Assembly (NCBI GenBank): GCA_002353485.1
Contig: DEJS01000002.1
Location: forward strand, 32,237-91,516
Source of the DNA: Prevotella sp. UBA2742
GTDB taxonomy: Bacteria; Bacteroidota; Bacteroidia; Bacteroidales; Bacteroidaceae
Length of the DNA stretch: 59,280 bases
Reading direction: 5' to 3'
Shown here piece after piece: positions 16,520-24,727 of the stretch (positions are counted from its first letter, which is position 1; the number at the start of each line of letters is the position of its first letter). The notes under the pieces were generated by a model. The model worked only from the letters and a program-made list of their open reading frames with translations, was not told where the DNA came from and searched no databases. The position numbers and the translations under genes were made by a program.

Positions 16520-16556
16520 TACTTAACTACTGACTACTTAACTACTGACTACTTAG
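16520..16556. repeat. 15-bp tandem repeat between HAD and pepD genes
   Basis: The unit TACTTAACTACTGAC occurs at 16520-16534 and 16535-16549 and starts a third time at 16550. It fills the whole spacer between the two minus-strand genes, and its second and third copies supply the pepD stop codon (TAG, 16549-16551). Internally it is two imperfect 7-8 bp units, so it resembles the heptamer repeats seen elsewhere in this window. Confidence 0.85.
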
Positions 16557-17988
16557 CCAGTTCAGAGAGCATTTCCAGCAGCACCTGCCAGATGTCGTCC
16601 ACCGTCTTCAGCTCCAGACGCTCACTGGTGGAGTGAGGTTCCACGATGCGCGGACCGATGCATGCTATCTGCATGCCAGGATATTTCTGTACGAAGAATC
16701 CCGCCTCCAGCACGAAGTGCATGGCTACCATCCTGGGGCGCCACCCTAATACCTTCTGGAAGGTATCGCTGGTCAGCCTCAGGAAATCCGAGTGCCGGTC
16801 CTCCTGCCATGCAGGAGCCTTCATCACCACCTCCGTAGTAGCCCCGTTCTCGCGGAACACCCGTGCAATGTCGCTGCTCAGCCGTTCCATCTCCGTGTCG
16901 CTGAAGCTTCGCGTATGCGTCGATACCAGAATATGGTCCTCCTCTGTCACCACGCGCCCCACGTTGTTCGATGTCTCCACCGTGTCCTTCATCGTACTGC
17001 TCATCTTCACCACCCCCTGGGGAATCTGCTCCAGCACCGTCATCAGCGCCTCGAAGGCCGTCCGGCTGATAACCGTCGCCGGGGCCTCGCATTTCTCTAT
17101 GGTGCACGTCATGCCCGCATCGTCGGGATACTCCTCGCGCAGCCACTGGTTCATCAGCTCCTGCTGCGCCTTCACCATCTCGGCACCGGCACCCGAGGGA
17201 ATGGTCAGCACCACTTCGGCCCTCGACGCTATCGAGGCATTGGCCTCGCCGATGTCGATGGACGCCACGTCGAAGTCGTATTCATTATAAATAGCCGCCA
17301 GCACCCCCCATGCAGGCACCACGGCCGAGCAGCGTCCCTTGTTGATGTCTACGCCCGAGTGGCCTCCCAGCCCGCCCTCCAGACGTATGCGGTACCAGCG
17401 GCGCTTGCCGCCGGGCGCCGCACTGCGCTGCAGGGGTATACGGTGCAGCTGTAGCGTGGCGCCGGCAGCCGCCGTGGTAACAGTGTCGTAGTCCTCAGAG
17501 TCCAGGTTAATCACCCTGCGCCCCCTGACGAAGTCGCTACTCAGGTTGGCAGCACCCGTCATGCCGTCCTCCTCGTTCGTGGTGGTGACCACCTCCAGCG
17601 GACCGTGCACCACGTCGCTGCTTTCCAGCACGGCCAGCGCCATCGACAGTCCGATGCCGTTGTCGGCGCCCAGCGACGTGCCGCGCGCCTTCATCCATCC
17701 GCCGTCCACGTACGTCTCCACCGTGTCGTGCAGCGCATCGTTCATACCCACGCACACCATGTCCATATGGTTCAGCAGCACCACGGGCTCAGCCCCCTCG
17801 TGCCCCGGCGTGGCCGGTTTGCGTATCACGACGCAGTTCTCGTCGTCACGCTCATACTCCAGATGCAGTCGCTCTGCAAACTGGCACAGATAGTCGGCCA
17901 CGCGTCCCTCATGGTGCGAAGGGCGTGGCGTGCGGTTCAGTTCCCTGAATATCTGGAACACCCGCTCAGTGGTAGGTCTGTTGCTCAT
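16549..17988 (-). CDS. pepD: Aminoacyl-histidine dipeptidase (M20 family)
   Basis: A 479-residue M20C metallopeptidase. Metal-ligand motifs are clear: LLNHMDMVCVG (His and Asp), GTSLGADNGIGLSMAL (bridging Asp) and TTNEEDGMTGA (catalytic Glu-Glu). The lid domain contains GGHSGVDINKG. The family cleaves dipeptides such as Xaa-His and Gly-Gly in the cytoplasm and its usual length is about 480, as here. It starts 25 bp after the fic gene on the same strand. The stop codon lies inside the tandem repeat 16520-16556, so the exact C-terminus may vary between strains. Confidence 0.93.
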   Translation of the reverse strand: MSNRPTTERVFQIFRELNRTPRPSHHEGRVADYLCQFAERLHLEYERDDENCVVIRKPATPGHEGAEPVVLLNHMDMVCVGMNDALHDTVETYVDGGWMKARGTSLGADNGIGLSMALAVLESSDVVHGPLEVVTTTNEEDGMTGAANLSSDFVRGRRVINLDSEDYDTVTTAAAGATLQLHRIPLQRSAAPGGKRRWYRIRLEGGLGGHSGVDINKGRCSAVVPAWGVLAAIYNEYDFDVASIDIGEANASIASRAEVVLTIPSGAGAEMVKAQQELMNQWLREEYPDDAGMTCTIEKCEAPATVISRTAFEALMTVLEQIPQGVVKMSSTMKDTVETSNNVGRVVTEEDHILVSTHTRSFSDTEMERLSSDIARVFRENGATTEVVMKAPAWQEDRHSDFLRLTSDTFQKVLGWRPRMVAMHFVLEAGFFVQKYPGMQIACIGPRIVEPHSTSERLELKTVDDIWQVLLEMLSELAK

Positions 17989-18013
17989 CGTCGTTTGGTC
18001 AGTATAATTCTGG

Positions 18014-18796
18014 TTAAAAAAGAAACATTGGAGGTACAGACTGCTTCCTCTTTTGTTCCATCTCAGCCATCAAATGCTCGGTGGCTTTCTTGAAGAAGAA
18101 ACTAATCAAATACTCGTCTGTACCCTCTGTTCGTATCGCCTTAAGGGCTGAAATATATTCGCTGCGGTCTTTTAGTTCAATAACTAACAGTGGATGACCT
18201 GCACGTAGCAAAAGGAAGTTGGACATCAGTCGTCCGGTGCGCCCATTGCCGTCACGAAAGGGATGCAGATACTCAAAGAATCCGTGCCAGCGCGCAGCAA
18301 CCACCATCGGGTGGTGACCGCCGGCGATGGCTTTCTCGGTTGAGTCCATCAACTCAGGAACCCTGGCCACCAGTTGCTCGTGGTCACCAAAGACAGTGTC
18401 GCCTGCTGCCATGTCCTCTGTTGTATATTCACCTGCTACGGCATCTGGCACCCGATAGTTCAGCGTATGTTCCGTCACCAGCCTGTTAACCTCCTTAAGC
18501 AGTCTTTCGTTGAAAGGGTGCTGAAGCTGCCCCATCATATAGTCGAAGGCCCGAAAGTGGTCAGCCATCTCCATACACTCCAGCAACGATCGTCCCATAG
18601 GTATCATGCCCAACCCCTGTTCGCGCAGCATTCGAGTGTCATCCACCGTAAACGAGTTGCCTTCAATGGCACAAGAATGGGCAGAGAACAAAATCTCATT
18701 GTATTCCATCCACTGCTCGCGGCTCATCTTCTCGACCACCTGCCTCTGATATTCCTGCCTTACTTGCTCGTATATAGCTATTTCCTTCTCGAACAT
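18014..18796 (-). CDS. Fic-family protein (AMPylator-type, self-inhibited)
   Basis: A 260-residue protein with a complete Fic motif HPFRDGNGRTGR (His178 to Arg189), which usually transfers AMP from ATP to a Ser, Thr or Tyr of a target. The N-terminal segment SAHSCAIEGNSF carries the inhibitory (S/T)xxxE(G/N) motif with Ser41 and Glu45, so this is a class with the inhibitory helix at the N-terminus and activity is kept low until relieved. No separate antitoxin gene is adjacent. A good promoter lies directly upstream, with a palindrome in its spacer. It is probably co-transcribed with pepD. The target is unknown. Confidence 0.92.
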   Translation of the reverse strand: MFEKEIAIYEQVRQEYQRQVVEKMSREQWMEYNEILFSAHSCAIEGNSFTVDDTRMLREQGLGMIPMGRSLLECMEMADHFRAFDYMMGQLQHPFNERLLKEVNRLVTEHTLNYRVPDAVAGEYTTEDMAAGDTVFGDHEQLVARVPELMDSTEKAIAGGHHPMVVAARWHGFFEYLHPFRDGNGRTGRLMSNFLLLRAGHPLLVIELKDRSEYISALKAIRTEGTDEYLISFFFKKATEHLMAEMEQKRKQSVPPMFLF

Positions 18797-18816
18797 AACG
18801 CTTCTACTTTGGGGTG

Positions 18817-18847
18817 CAAATATACGGAATATTTCCGAAACGGCAAA
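18817..18847 (-). promoter_or_regulatory. Promoter of fic with palindrome in the spacer
   Basis: On the minus strand TTTG (18844-18847) and TATATTTG (18817-18824) match the Bacteroidota -33/-7 consensus with 19 bp between them, about 20 bp upstream of the fic start. Inside the spacer a perfect 5-3-5 palindrome, CGGAA-TAT-TTCCG, occupies 18825-18837. This is where a repressor would block the polymerase, so an operator is plausible. Confidence 0.6.
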
Positions 18848-18891
18848 AATAAAGGCCTGATTTTTAGGAAATGGGAGGCGTGGGAACGGTT

Positions 18892-18935
18892 GGGCTCACT
18901 TTGCGCTCACTTTGGGTTCACTTTGCGCTCACTCG
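18892..18935. repeat. 11-bp tandem repeat array, four units
   Basis: Four consecutive 11-bp units: GGGCTCACTTT, GCGCTCACTTT, GGGTTCACTTT and GCGCTCACTCG. The core, read on the minus strand, is AAAGTGA followed by four variable bases ending in C. It lies in the 255-bp spacer between the divergent fic and DUF6266-like genes. A second array of the same unit in the opposite orientation is at 38902-38943. An 11-bp period is close to one DNA turn, so equal faces of the helix are marked. Confidence 0.9.
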
Positions 18936-19001
18936 GTTTTATGGAGCGAGTGTGGGGACAGACTTTTCGTAAAAAGAGGCAAACGGGGCGGGGATTCTTC
19001 T

Positions 19002-19009
19002 TAACTTTG
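19002..19009 (+). promoter_or_regulatory. Putative -7 element for the DUF6266-like gene
   Basis: TAACTTTG matches the -7 consensus TAnnTTTG and lies 43 bp before the ATG at 19052. No TTTG -33 element is present at the right distance. The 11-bp repeat array ends about 65 bp upstream and could bind an activator. Confidence 0.4.
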
Positions 19010-19051
19010 CCTGAGGAAACCGAGTATTTACCTTTTAAAAGCATTACATCT

Positions 19052-19879
19052 ATGGCAAAGACAGAAGGATGGCTCTACGGCTCGAGGGGCAGGCTGGCAG
19101 GTGCCTACATCAGGAAAGACCCGTATAGGGGATATGTGATTAGTGAGATTACTCGCCAGAAGGACCGGAAAAGCGAGTCTCAGCTGCGTCAGCGCATGTT
19201 CATGGCTACGGTCATCGGCGCCTACAAGTACATGAAGGCGGTGTGCAGCTGCAGTTTCGAGGGGCTGGCGCCGGGGTTCCCCTCTATGTGCCAGTTTAAG
19301 CGTCTCAACCTGCACATGCTGCGGCAGCGCGTCGCCATCGCTGAGGCCAACGGCGGCAGCTTTTCCGACGCGGGGCCGTTCACGCCGCTGGGCTGTCAGC
19401 GGCTGGTGCCACAGCCTTACTGTGTGTCACAGGGTACGCTGCCCGGGGTCGGCGTGGTGCTGTCGGACGCCGACCCCGGGCGGGTACGGATTCCGGCGGT
19501 GGCTGACAACAGCTACGGGGCTCTGATTGACGGCTACGGGCTGCTGCGCGGCGACCGTCTCTGGCTTATCACGCTGCAGGGTGCTGCGCCTGACCGCCTT
19601 CAGTGCCACATTGGCTGTATCGTGCTCGACCCTTGCTATGCCGATGGTTTGCAGGCGCCGCTGAGTGTGCCCTTCGTCGGTGCCGACGGACGCATCAACC
19701 TGCCGTCACCGCTGAACGAGGGACCTTGCGTCAGGTTCGACTTTCGGGAGGGAACCCTGTCGTATGGGTACGAGACGGGGACGGTGGCTGCTGCCGGCAT
19801 CGTGGTCACGCGGCGCGGGGGCAGCACGGCCATGCACTCTACCTGCCAGTTGACTGTCAGGGGGGCTACTGGCGGGTGA
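19052..19879 (+). CDS. Hypothetical protein with DUF6266-like N-terminus
   Basis: A 275-residue protein starting at the ATG at 19052; the open frame runs further upstream but there crosses fic and the promoter region. The first 90 residues (MAKTEGWLYGSRGRLAGAY, then a Ser/Gln-rich stretch and an FMATVIGAYKYMKAV helix) follow the layout of DUF6266 proteins, which are common in Bacteroidota and of unknown function. The rest is a Gly- and Pro-rich beta-type region with several Cys. There is no signal peptide. The codons are noticeably GC-rich. Its 3' end overlaps the convergent esterase gene by 14 bp. The family link is by memory of pattern and is weak. Confidence 0.6.
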   Translation: MAKTEGWLYGSRGRLAGAYIRKDPYRGYVISEITRQKDRKSESQLRQRMFMATVIGAYKYMKAVCSCSFEGLAPGFPSMCQFKRLNLHMLRQRVAIAEANGGSFSDAGPFTPLGCQRLVPQPYCVSQGTLPGVGVVLSDADPGRVRIPAVADNSYGALIDGYGLLRGDRLWLITLQGAAPDRLQCHIGCIVLDPCYADGLQAPLSVPFVGADGRINLPSPLNEGPCVRFDFREGTLSYGYETGTVAAAGIVVTRRGGSTAMHSTCQLTVRGATGG

Positions 19880-21512
19880 TGAGCTTTGAGAAGGCGGCGG
19901 CGATGCGCTGGGCGACTTCTTTTTTGCGCAGGGGGTGGATGTCGTTCTCTTCGCCCAGGTCGAAGATGTCGGCGGCCTCGGCATAGGGGTCTTCCTGGGC
20001 TACCAGCCGTTGCTGGTCGCGCAGGCGCAGCCAGTTCTTATATCCGGCGTCGTGGGGATACATATACTTGGCCAGCTGGACGATGCAGAAGGGCATGGCG
20101 GGCTGGTGCCACAGCGAGCGCCAGCAGCCCATGAGCTTGCGCAGCAGGTCGGCGTAGGGGTCGGGATTGCCTGAGTTGGACTCGCCCTGATACCACACCA
20201 CGCCGCTGAGGGCGTAGGGGGCCAGTGGGTGGAGCACGGCGTTGTAGAGGGTGGTGGCCATGTTCTGCAGCGACACGTCGCCGCTGGGGCATGGTGGCAT
20301 CTGGGCGCCGGGGTGGTGCAGCCAGCGGGTGCTGAGGGGCAGCACGTCGCGCGGCATGGGGTTCTGGCTGTAGCGGTCGTCGCCAAAGGCGAGCAGGTAG
20401 GGCTTGTCCTGTATGAAGTGGGCGGTGCCGTACTTGTTGACGAAGCGCACGGTGATGACGTTGTCGCCCTCGCGCAGCAGTCCGGCGGGTATGTCGTAGC
20501 GGCGCGGCGGGTACTGATAGTAGGTGCGGCCTACCTCTTGTCCGTTGACGTAGGTAAAGTCGGCATCGAACAGGGTGCCCAGCAGCAGGCGTGCGGGCTG
20601 GAGGGCGTGGGCCCGGTCGATGGTGACGTGCTGGCGCAGCCAGATGCTGCCCACGACGCCACGGCCCTGCGGGGTCTTGGCCCAGTCGTTGCGGTATTGG
20701 TCTACGGGCTGCCACTGGCTGTCGTCAAGGTCGGGCGAGGTGAAGTGCTGGGCGACGCCGGGGTCCCGCTCATCCAGCAGCTGTCGCCACTGCTGGTCGG
20801 CCAGCTGGTTGGCCTGCTGCTGGGCGCGCACCATGTCGGCGTTCTGGTACAGGCGGGTCTTGGCTACGGCCAGCGGATAGTCGCGCTGCAGGGAGTCGGC
20901 CGATATCCATGCCTCGATGGGGGTGCCGCCCCAGCTGTTGACGATGATGCCCTGGGGCACGCCGGTCTGCTGCTGCATGTGCAGGCCCAGGAAGGTGCCT
21001 ACGGCCGAAAAGAGCCATGCGTTCTGCTTGTTGACGGGTTTCCAGTTGATGGCGGTGGGCAGGATGTCGTCCTGCGGGCCGCGTGGGTTGGCCTCGTTCT
21101 GTACCCGGAACAGGCGTACGTTAGGGTTGTCAAAATGGTCGATTTCATCGGTATATTGCGGGTAGACACGCTCTATGGTGACGTCGATATTGGACTGTCC
21201 GGAGAGCAGCCATACATCGCCCACGAGGACGTCGGTCAGCACGACGTCGCCCACCATCATGGTATAGGGGCCGCCGGCCTTCATCTTCGGCAGGTCGATG
21301 CGCCAGTGTCCGTCGGCATCGGCCACGGTGGCATACTGGCGGTTGTTCCAACGTATGATGACTTTCTCGTGCGGGTCGGCCTTTCCCCAGACGGGCACCG
21401 ACGTGCCGCGTTGCAGCACCATGCCCGACTGGAAGAGCCGGGGCAGTTGTACCTTGGCCTGCGACGTCAGGCCACAGACTACTACCAGAAGTAAGAGTAG
21501 GATTCGTTTCAT
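19866..21512 (-). CDS. Sialate O-acetylesterase family protein (probable xylan acetylesterase)
   Basis: A 548-residue exported SGNH hydrolase. A signal peptide (hydrophobic LLLLLVVVCGLTSQA) is followed by a beta-rich N-terminal region (LPRLFQSGMVLQRG), the catalytic Ser block SGQSNIDV (about residue 106) and the C-terminal Asp-x-x-His block NDIHPLRK. A galactose-binding-like jelly roll seems inserted at about 250-350. The family removes acetyl groups from sialic acids or from acetylated hemicellulose. The divergent neighbours, a GPH sugar symporter and GH43 enzyme, point to acetylated xylo-oligosaccharides, as with xynE in the Prevotella bryantii xylan cluster. A TAACTTTG box (21531-21538, minus strand) is just upstream of the start. 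Confidence 0.85.
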   Translation of the reverse strand: MKRILLLLLVVVCGLTSQAKVQLPRLFQSGMVLQRGTSVPVWGKADPHEKVIIRWNNRQYATVADADGHWRIDLPKMKAGGPYTMMVGDVVLTDVLVGDVWLLSGQSNIDVTIERVYPQYTDEIDHFDNPNVRLFRVQNEANPRGPQDDILPTAINWKPVNKQNAWLFSAVGTFLGLHMQQQTGVPQGIIVNSWGGTPIEAWISADSLQRDYPLAVAKTRLYQNADMVRAQQQANQLADQQWRQLLDERDPGVAQHFTSPDLDDSQWQPVDQYRNDWAKTPQGRGVVGSIWLRQHVTIDRAHALQPARLLLGTLFDADFTYVNGQEVGRTYYQYPPRRYDIPAGLLREGDNVITVRFVNKYGTAHFIQDKPYLLAFGDDRYSQNPMPRDVLPLSTRWLHHPGAQMPPCPSGDVSLQNMATTLYNAVLHPLAPYALSGVVWYQGESNSGNPDPYADLLRKLMGCWRSLWHQPAMPFCIVQLAKYMYPHDAGYKNWLRLRDQQRLVAQEDPYAEAADIFDLGEENDIHPLRKKEVAQRIAAAFSKLITRQ

Positions 21513-21645
21513 ATCGTTTTAGATTTTCTGCAAAGTTACGCTTTTTCTGCGACGGGACCATGGGGGAACGGGCTTTTCTTTGGGCTATGCAACAAATGAC
21601 AATGGATTTGATACATCTGGAAATGTCCGTTTCATCGGAATTACG

Positions 21646-21653
21646 TACCTTTG
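21646..21653 (+). promoter_or_regulatory. Putative -7 element for the symporter-GH43-sigma operon
   Basis: TACCTTTG matches TAnnTTTG and lies 34 bp before the symporter start. The -33 region is poor, which suggests regulated transcription. It is divergent from the esterase promoter box at 21531-21538, so both may share one regulatory spacer. Confidence 0.45.
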
Positions 21654-21687
21654 CAGTCAGAAATAACTAATAACGAGTAATAAGACA

Positions 21688-23106
21688 ATGGCAACCAACG
21701 AAACACAAGAGACGAAGGGCTTCTACAAGCTCTCCTGGGTGCAGCGCATCGGCTTCGGCTCGGGCGACCTGGCTCAGAACCTCATCTACCAGACCATCAG
21801 CATATACTTGCTGTTTTTCTACACCAACATCTACGGCCTTGAGCCTACCGACGCGGCCACGATGTTTCTGGTGGTGCGTCTGGTCGACGTACTGTGGGAC
21901 CCTCTGGTAGGCACCTACGTTGACAAGCACAACCCGCGGCTGGGAAAATACCGCTCCTACTTGGTGCTGGGCGGCATACCGCTGACGGGCTTTGCCATTC
22001 TGTGCTTCTGGAACGGCTTTGCACCGTCGTTGGTATACGCCTACGTCACCTACGTGGGCATGTCGATGCTTTATACTTTAATAAATGTGCCGTACGGCGC
22101 ACTGAACTCGTCGCTGACGCGCGACACGGACGAGATTACCACGCTGACCTCGGTACGTATGTTCCTGGCCAATGTGGGCGGTCTGTGCGTGGCATCGGGT
22201 ATTCCTCTGGTGGTGGCAGCCTTCGCCCCGAAGGACGCCGCCGGCGAGGCCATCATCAACACGCCCGACGCTGCCTCGGCATGGTTTACGACGATGGCCA
22301 TCTACGCCGTCGTGGGTCTGCTGCTGCTCGTGTTCTGCTTCACACAGACCAAGGAGCGCGTGGTGATGGACGCCAAGGACATGGAGGACGTGAAGGTCTC
22401 AGACCTGTGGAAGGAGTTTGTGCGCAACCGCCCCTTGCGCGTGCTGGCCTTCTTCTTCATCACGGCCTTCGCCATGATGTCGGTGGGCAATGCCGCAGGG
22501 TCGTACTATATGACGTGTAACCTGCAAGCCACCAGCGACCAGCTGGCCGTCTTCATGGGTCTGGGCTCGGTGCCGGCATTTATCTTCATGCCCCTGGTGC
22601 CGGCCATCAAGAAGGCGGTAGGCAAGCGCGGCATGTTCAACATCTTCCTGACCATAGCCATCGTGGGCATGGCCATCCTGTATGTGGTCAGCGTGGTGCC
22701 GTCGCTGAAGTCGCAGATGTGGATAGTCTACGTGGCCCAGTTCATCAAGTCGACGGGTGTCATCGTGGCTACGGGATATATGTGGGCCTTGGTGCCTGAG
22801 GTCATCTCGTACGGCGAATACACCACGGGCAAACGCATCTCGGGCATCGTCAACGCCCTGACGGGCATCTTCTTCAAGGCCGGCATGGCCCTGGGTGGTG
22901 TGGTGCCAGGACTGGTGCTGGGATATGTAGGCTTCAATGCCAAGGAGACCGTGCAGACCCCGTTTGCCGAACAGGGCATTCTGTGGCTGGTATGTGTCAT
23001 TCCGGCCCTGCTGCTGGGACTGGCCATGTTCATCATCTCGAAGTACGAGCTGACCGACGAGGTCATTGACAAGATAAACATTGAGATTGAAAAGCGAAAC
23101 AAGTAG
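21688..23106 (+). CDS. GPH-family sugar:cation symporter (xyloside type)
   Basis: A 472-residue transporter of the glycoside-pentoside-hexuronide family with twelve membrane helices. The N-terminus SWVQRIGFGSGDLAQNLIYQ and the following DVLWDPLVGTYVDKHNPRLGKYR are the MelB/XynP hallmark, containing the Asp pair used for cation binding. It brings short oligosaccharides into the cytoplasm with Na+ or H+. The GH43 gene starts 30 bp downstream, so imported xylo- or arabino-oligosaccharides are probably cleaved inside the cell. The closest known arrangement is xynD-xynB of Prevotella bryantii. Confidence 0.9.
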   Translation: MATNETQETKGFYKLSWVQRIGFGSGDLAQNLIYQTISIYLLFFYTNIYGLEPTDAATMFLVVRLVDVLWDPLVGTYVDKHNPRLGKYRSYLVLGGIPLTGFAILCFWNGFAPSLVYAYVTYVGMSMLYTLINVPYGALNSSLTRDTDEITTLTSVRMFLANVGGLCVASGIPLVVAAFAPKDAAGEAIINTPDAASAWFTTMAIYAVVGLLLLVFCFTQTKERVVMDAKDMEDVKVSDLWKEFVRNRPLRVLAFFFITAFAMMSVGNAAGSYYMTCNLQATSDQLAVFMGLGSVPAFIFMPLVPAIKKAVGKRGMFNIFLTIAIVGMAILYVVSVVPSLKSQMWIVYVAQFIKSTGVIVATGYMWALVPEVISYGEYTTGKRISGIVNALTGIFFKAGMALGGVVPGLVLGYVGFNAKETVQTPFAEQGILWLVCVIPALLLGLAMFIISKYELTDEVIDKINIEIEKRNK

Positions 23107-23136
23107 TATAAAGTTTAAACAAAGAGATAAGAGTAT

Positions 23137-24168
23137 ATGAAACCACGCTATCTATTCCCCAGCGATTATATGGCTGACCCGTCAGCCAATGTGTTTAACG
23201 GCCGTCTGTACATCTATCCCTCGCACGACTGGGATGCCGGCGAGTGTTTCGACGACGACGGCGGACACTTCCAGATGAAGGACTACCACGTGCTGTCATG
23301 GGACGACATTGAGAACGGCGAAGTGACCGACCATGGCGTGATTCTCGACGTGAAGGATGTGCCTTGGGCCGAAAAGCAGATGTGGGACAACGACTGCGTA
23401 GAGAAGGACGGCAAGTACTACCTCATCTTCTCGGCCAAGGGCTACGACGGAGTGTTCCGTCTGGGAGTAGCCGTAGCCGAGAAGCCCGAGGGTCCGTTCA
23501 CTCCCATGCAGCAACCCATCCGTGGCTCGTTCTCTATAGACCCCTGCGTGTTCAAGGACGACGACGGACAGGTGTACTGCTATTTCGGCGGTCTGTGGGG
23601 CGGACAGCTGCAGTGGTGGCATGCACTGCCCGGCGGTCTGGCTCCTGTCGTAGGCAAGTATGGCGACCAGAACGGGCTTATCGACCTGGGTGCTGCTCCT
23701 GACCACAAGGGTGAGCTGTTTACCAAGGCCGACGCTCCGGCCATTCCCAGCGCCGTGGTTCGTATGAGCGACGACGTGCAGCAGTTTGCCGAGGCTCCAC
23801 GCAATGTGGTCGTGCTCGACGAGAGCGGCAACCCCATGAAGGCCGGCGACGTACACCGCTTCTTCGAGGCCTCGTGGATGCACAAATACCAGGGCAAGTA
23901 CTACTTCTCCTACTCTACCGGCGACAGCCACCTGCTGTGCTACGCCATCGGCGACAACCCCTACGGCCCCTTCACCTACCAGGGTGTGCTGCTCGACCCC
24001 GTCGTGGGCTGGACCACACACCACAGCATCGTCGAGTTCAAGGGCCAGTGGTACCTGTGCTACCACGACTGCGTGCCCTCGAACGACGTCACGCACCTGC
24101 GTTCGCTCAAGGTTCAGCGCCTGTTCTACAACGAGGACGGCACCATACAGAAGGTAGTGAACGAGTGA
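23137..24168 (+). CDS. Glycoside hydrolase family 43 (beta-xylosidase / alpha-arabinofuranosidase)
   Basis: A 343-residue single-domain five-bladed propeller enzyme without signal peptide, thus cytoplasmic. The three GH43 acids are visible: Asp14 (MADPSANVF, base), Asp135 (FSIDPCVF, pKa modulator) and Glu244 (RFFEASWMHK, acid). The sequence around NVFNGRLYIYPSHD fits subfamily GH43_1, whose members act on xylo-oligosaccharides or arabinofuranosides. It is co-transcribed with the GPH symporter upstream; a sigma factor gene follows after 15 bp. The exact sugar cannot be decided from sequence. Confidence 0.92.
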   Translation: MKPRYLFPSDYMADPSANVFNGRLYIYPSHDWDAGECFDDDGGHFQMKDYHVLSWDDIENGEVTDHGVILDVKDVPWAEKQMWDNDCVEKDGKYYLIFSAKGYDGVFRLGVAVAEKPEGPFTPMQQPIRGSFSIDPCVFKDDDGQVYCYFGGLWGGQLQWWHALPGGLAPVVGKYGDQNGLIDLGAAPDHKGELFTKADAPAIPSAVVRMSDDVQQFAEAPRNVVVLDESGNPMKAGDVHRFFEASWMHKYQGKYYFSYSTGDSHLLCYAIGDNPYGPFTYQGVLLDPVVGWTTHHSIVEFKGQWYLCYHDCVPSNDVTHLRSLKVQRLFYNEDGTIQKVVNE

Positions 24169-24183
24169 GCAGATGCGGTATAA

Positions 24184-24678
24184 ATGAACAATCACCAACT
24201 TATATCATACTATTATTCTCTGCATCGCGATGAGGTGGTAAGCTTCATCGCGGTGCGTACTTCTGATGCCTGCGAAGCAGAAGACATGGTGCAGGACCTC
24301 TTCCTGCGTCTGCTACGCGGGCACCAGCTTATTACGCCCCAGACGCTGCCCGCCCTGGTATACGCCATGGCACGCCATGCCGTGGCCGACTACTACCGCC
24401 GGCGCAGAGTGCGCGAGGAATACGAACACTACCTGAGAAACCACGAACACAGCGGAGAGATAGAGACGCTGGTCTCTGCCCGTCAGCTCATGGAGCGCAT
24501 GGAGCGCTCGCTGGCCCGACTGCCAGAGGCCTGCTCAAAGATATACCGTCTGCACATCTACGACGGTATGAAGGTGGGCGACATCGCCCAACAGCTCGCC
24601 CTACCCTACAAGCAGGTAGAGAACCGCCTGGGGCAGGCCCGCCGCCACGTGCGCCAGCACATGCGTAGCTGTATTTAA
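24184..24678 (+). CDS. ECF-type RNA polymerase sigma factor
   Basis: A 164-residue sigma-70-family protein with region 2 (AEDMVQDLFLRLLRG) and region 4 (LPEACSKIYRLHIYDGMKVGDIAQQL, a helix-turn-helix). In Bacteroidota such factors are normally followed by a FecR-like anti-sigma gene and a SusC/SusD pair. Here none follows; a convergent CobD-like gene comes next. It is 15 bp after the GH43 gene on the same strand. It may regulate a distant target or act without a local anti-sigma factor. Confidence 0.9.
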   Translation: MNNHQLISYYYSLHRDEVVSFIAVRTSDACEAEDMVQDLFLRLLRGHQLITPQTLPALVYAMARHAVADYYRRRRVREEYEHYLRNHEHSGEIETLVSARQLMERMERSLARLPEACSKIYRLHIYDGMKVGDIAQQLALPYKQVENRLGQARRHVRQHMRSCI

Positions 24679-24708
24679 GTATTTAAACGCGATTACAGAT
24701 ATTCAGGT

Positions 24709-24727
24709 TTTAACCCGCCGGGCTAAA
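24709..24727. terminator. Possible bidirectional terminator hairpin
   Basis: An imperfect inverted repeat (TTTAACCCG-C-CGGGCTAAA, one mismatch) lies between the convergent sigma factor and CobD-like genes and overlaps the CobD-like stop codon. The small loop makes it weak. Confidence 0.35.

Noticed and set aside
18374..19051. Long open frame upstream of the DUF6266-like gene
   Set aside because: It runs antisense through fic and through the promoter and repeat region; coding character begins only at 19052.
20229..21494. 421-codon plus-strand frame antisense to the esterase gene
   Set aside because: It is a shadow caused by the GC-rich codon use of the real minus-strand gene; the product has no recognisable domain.
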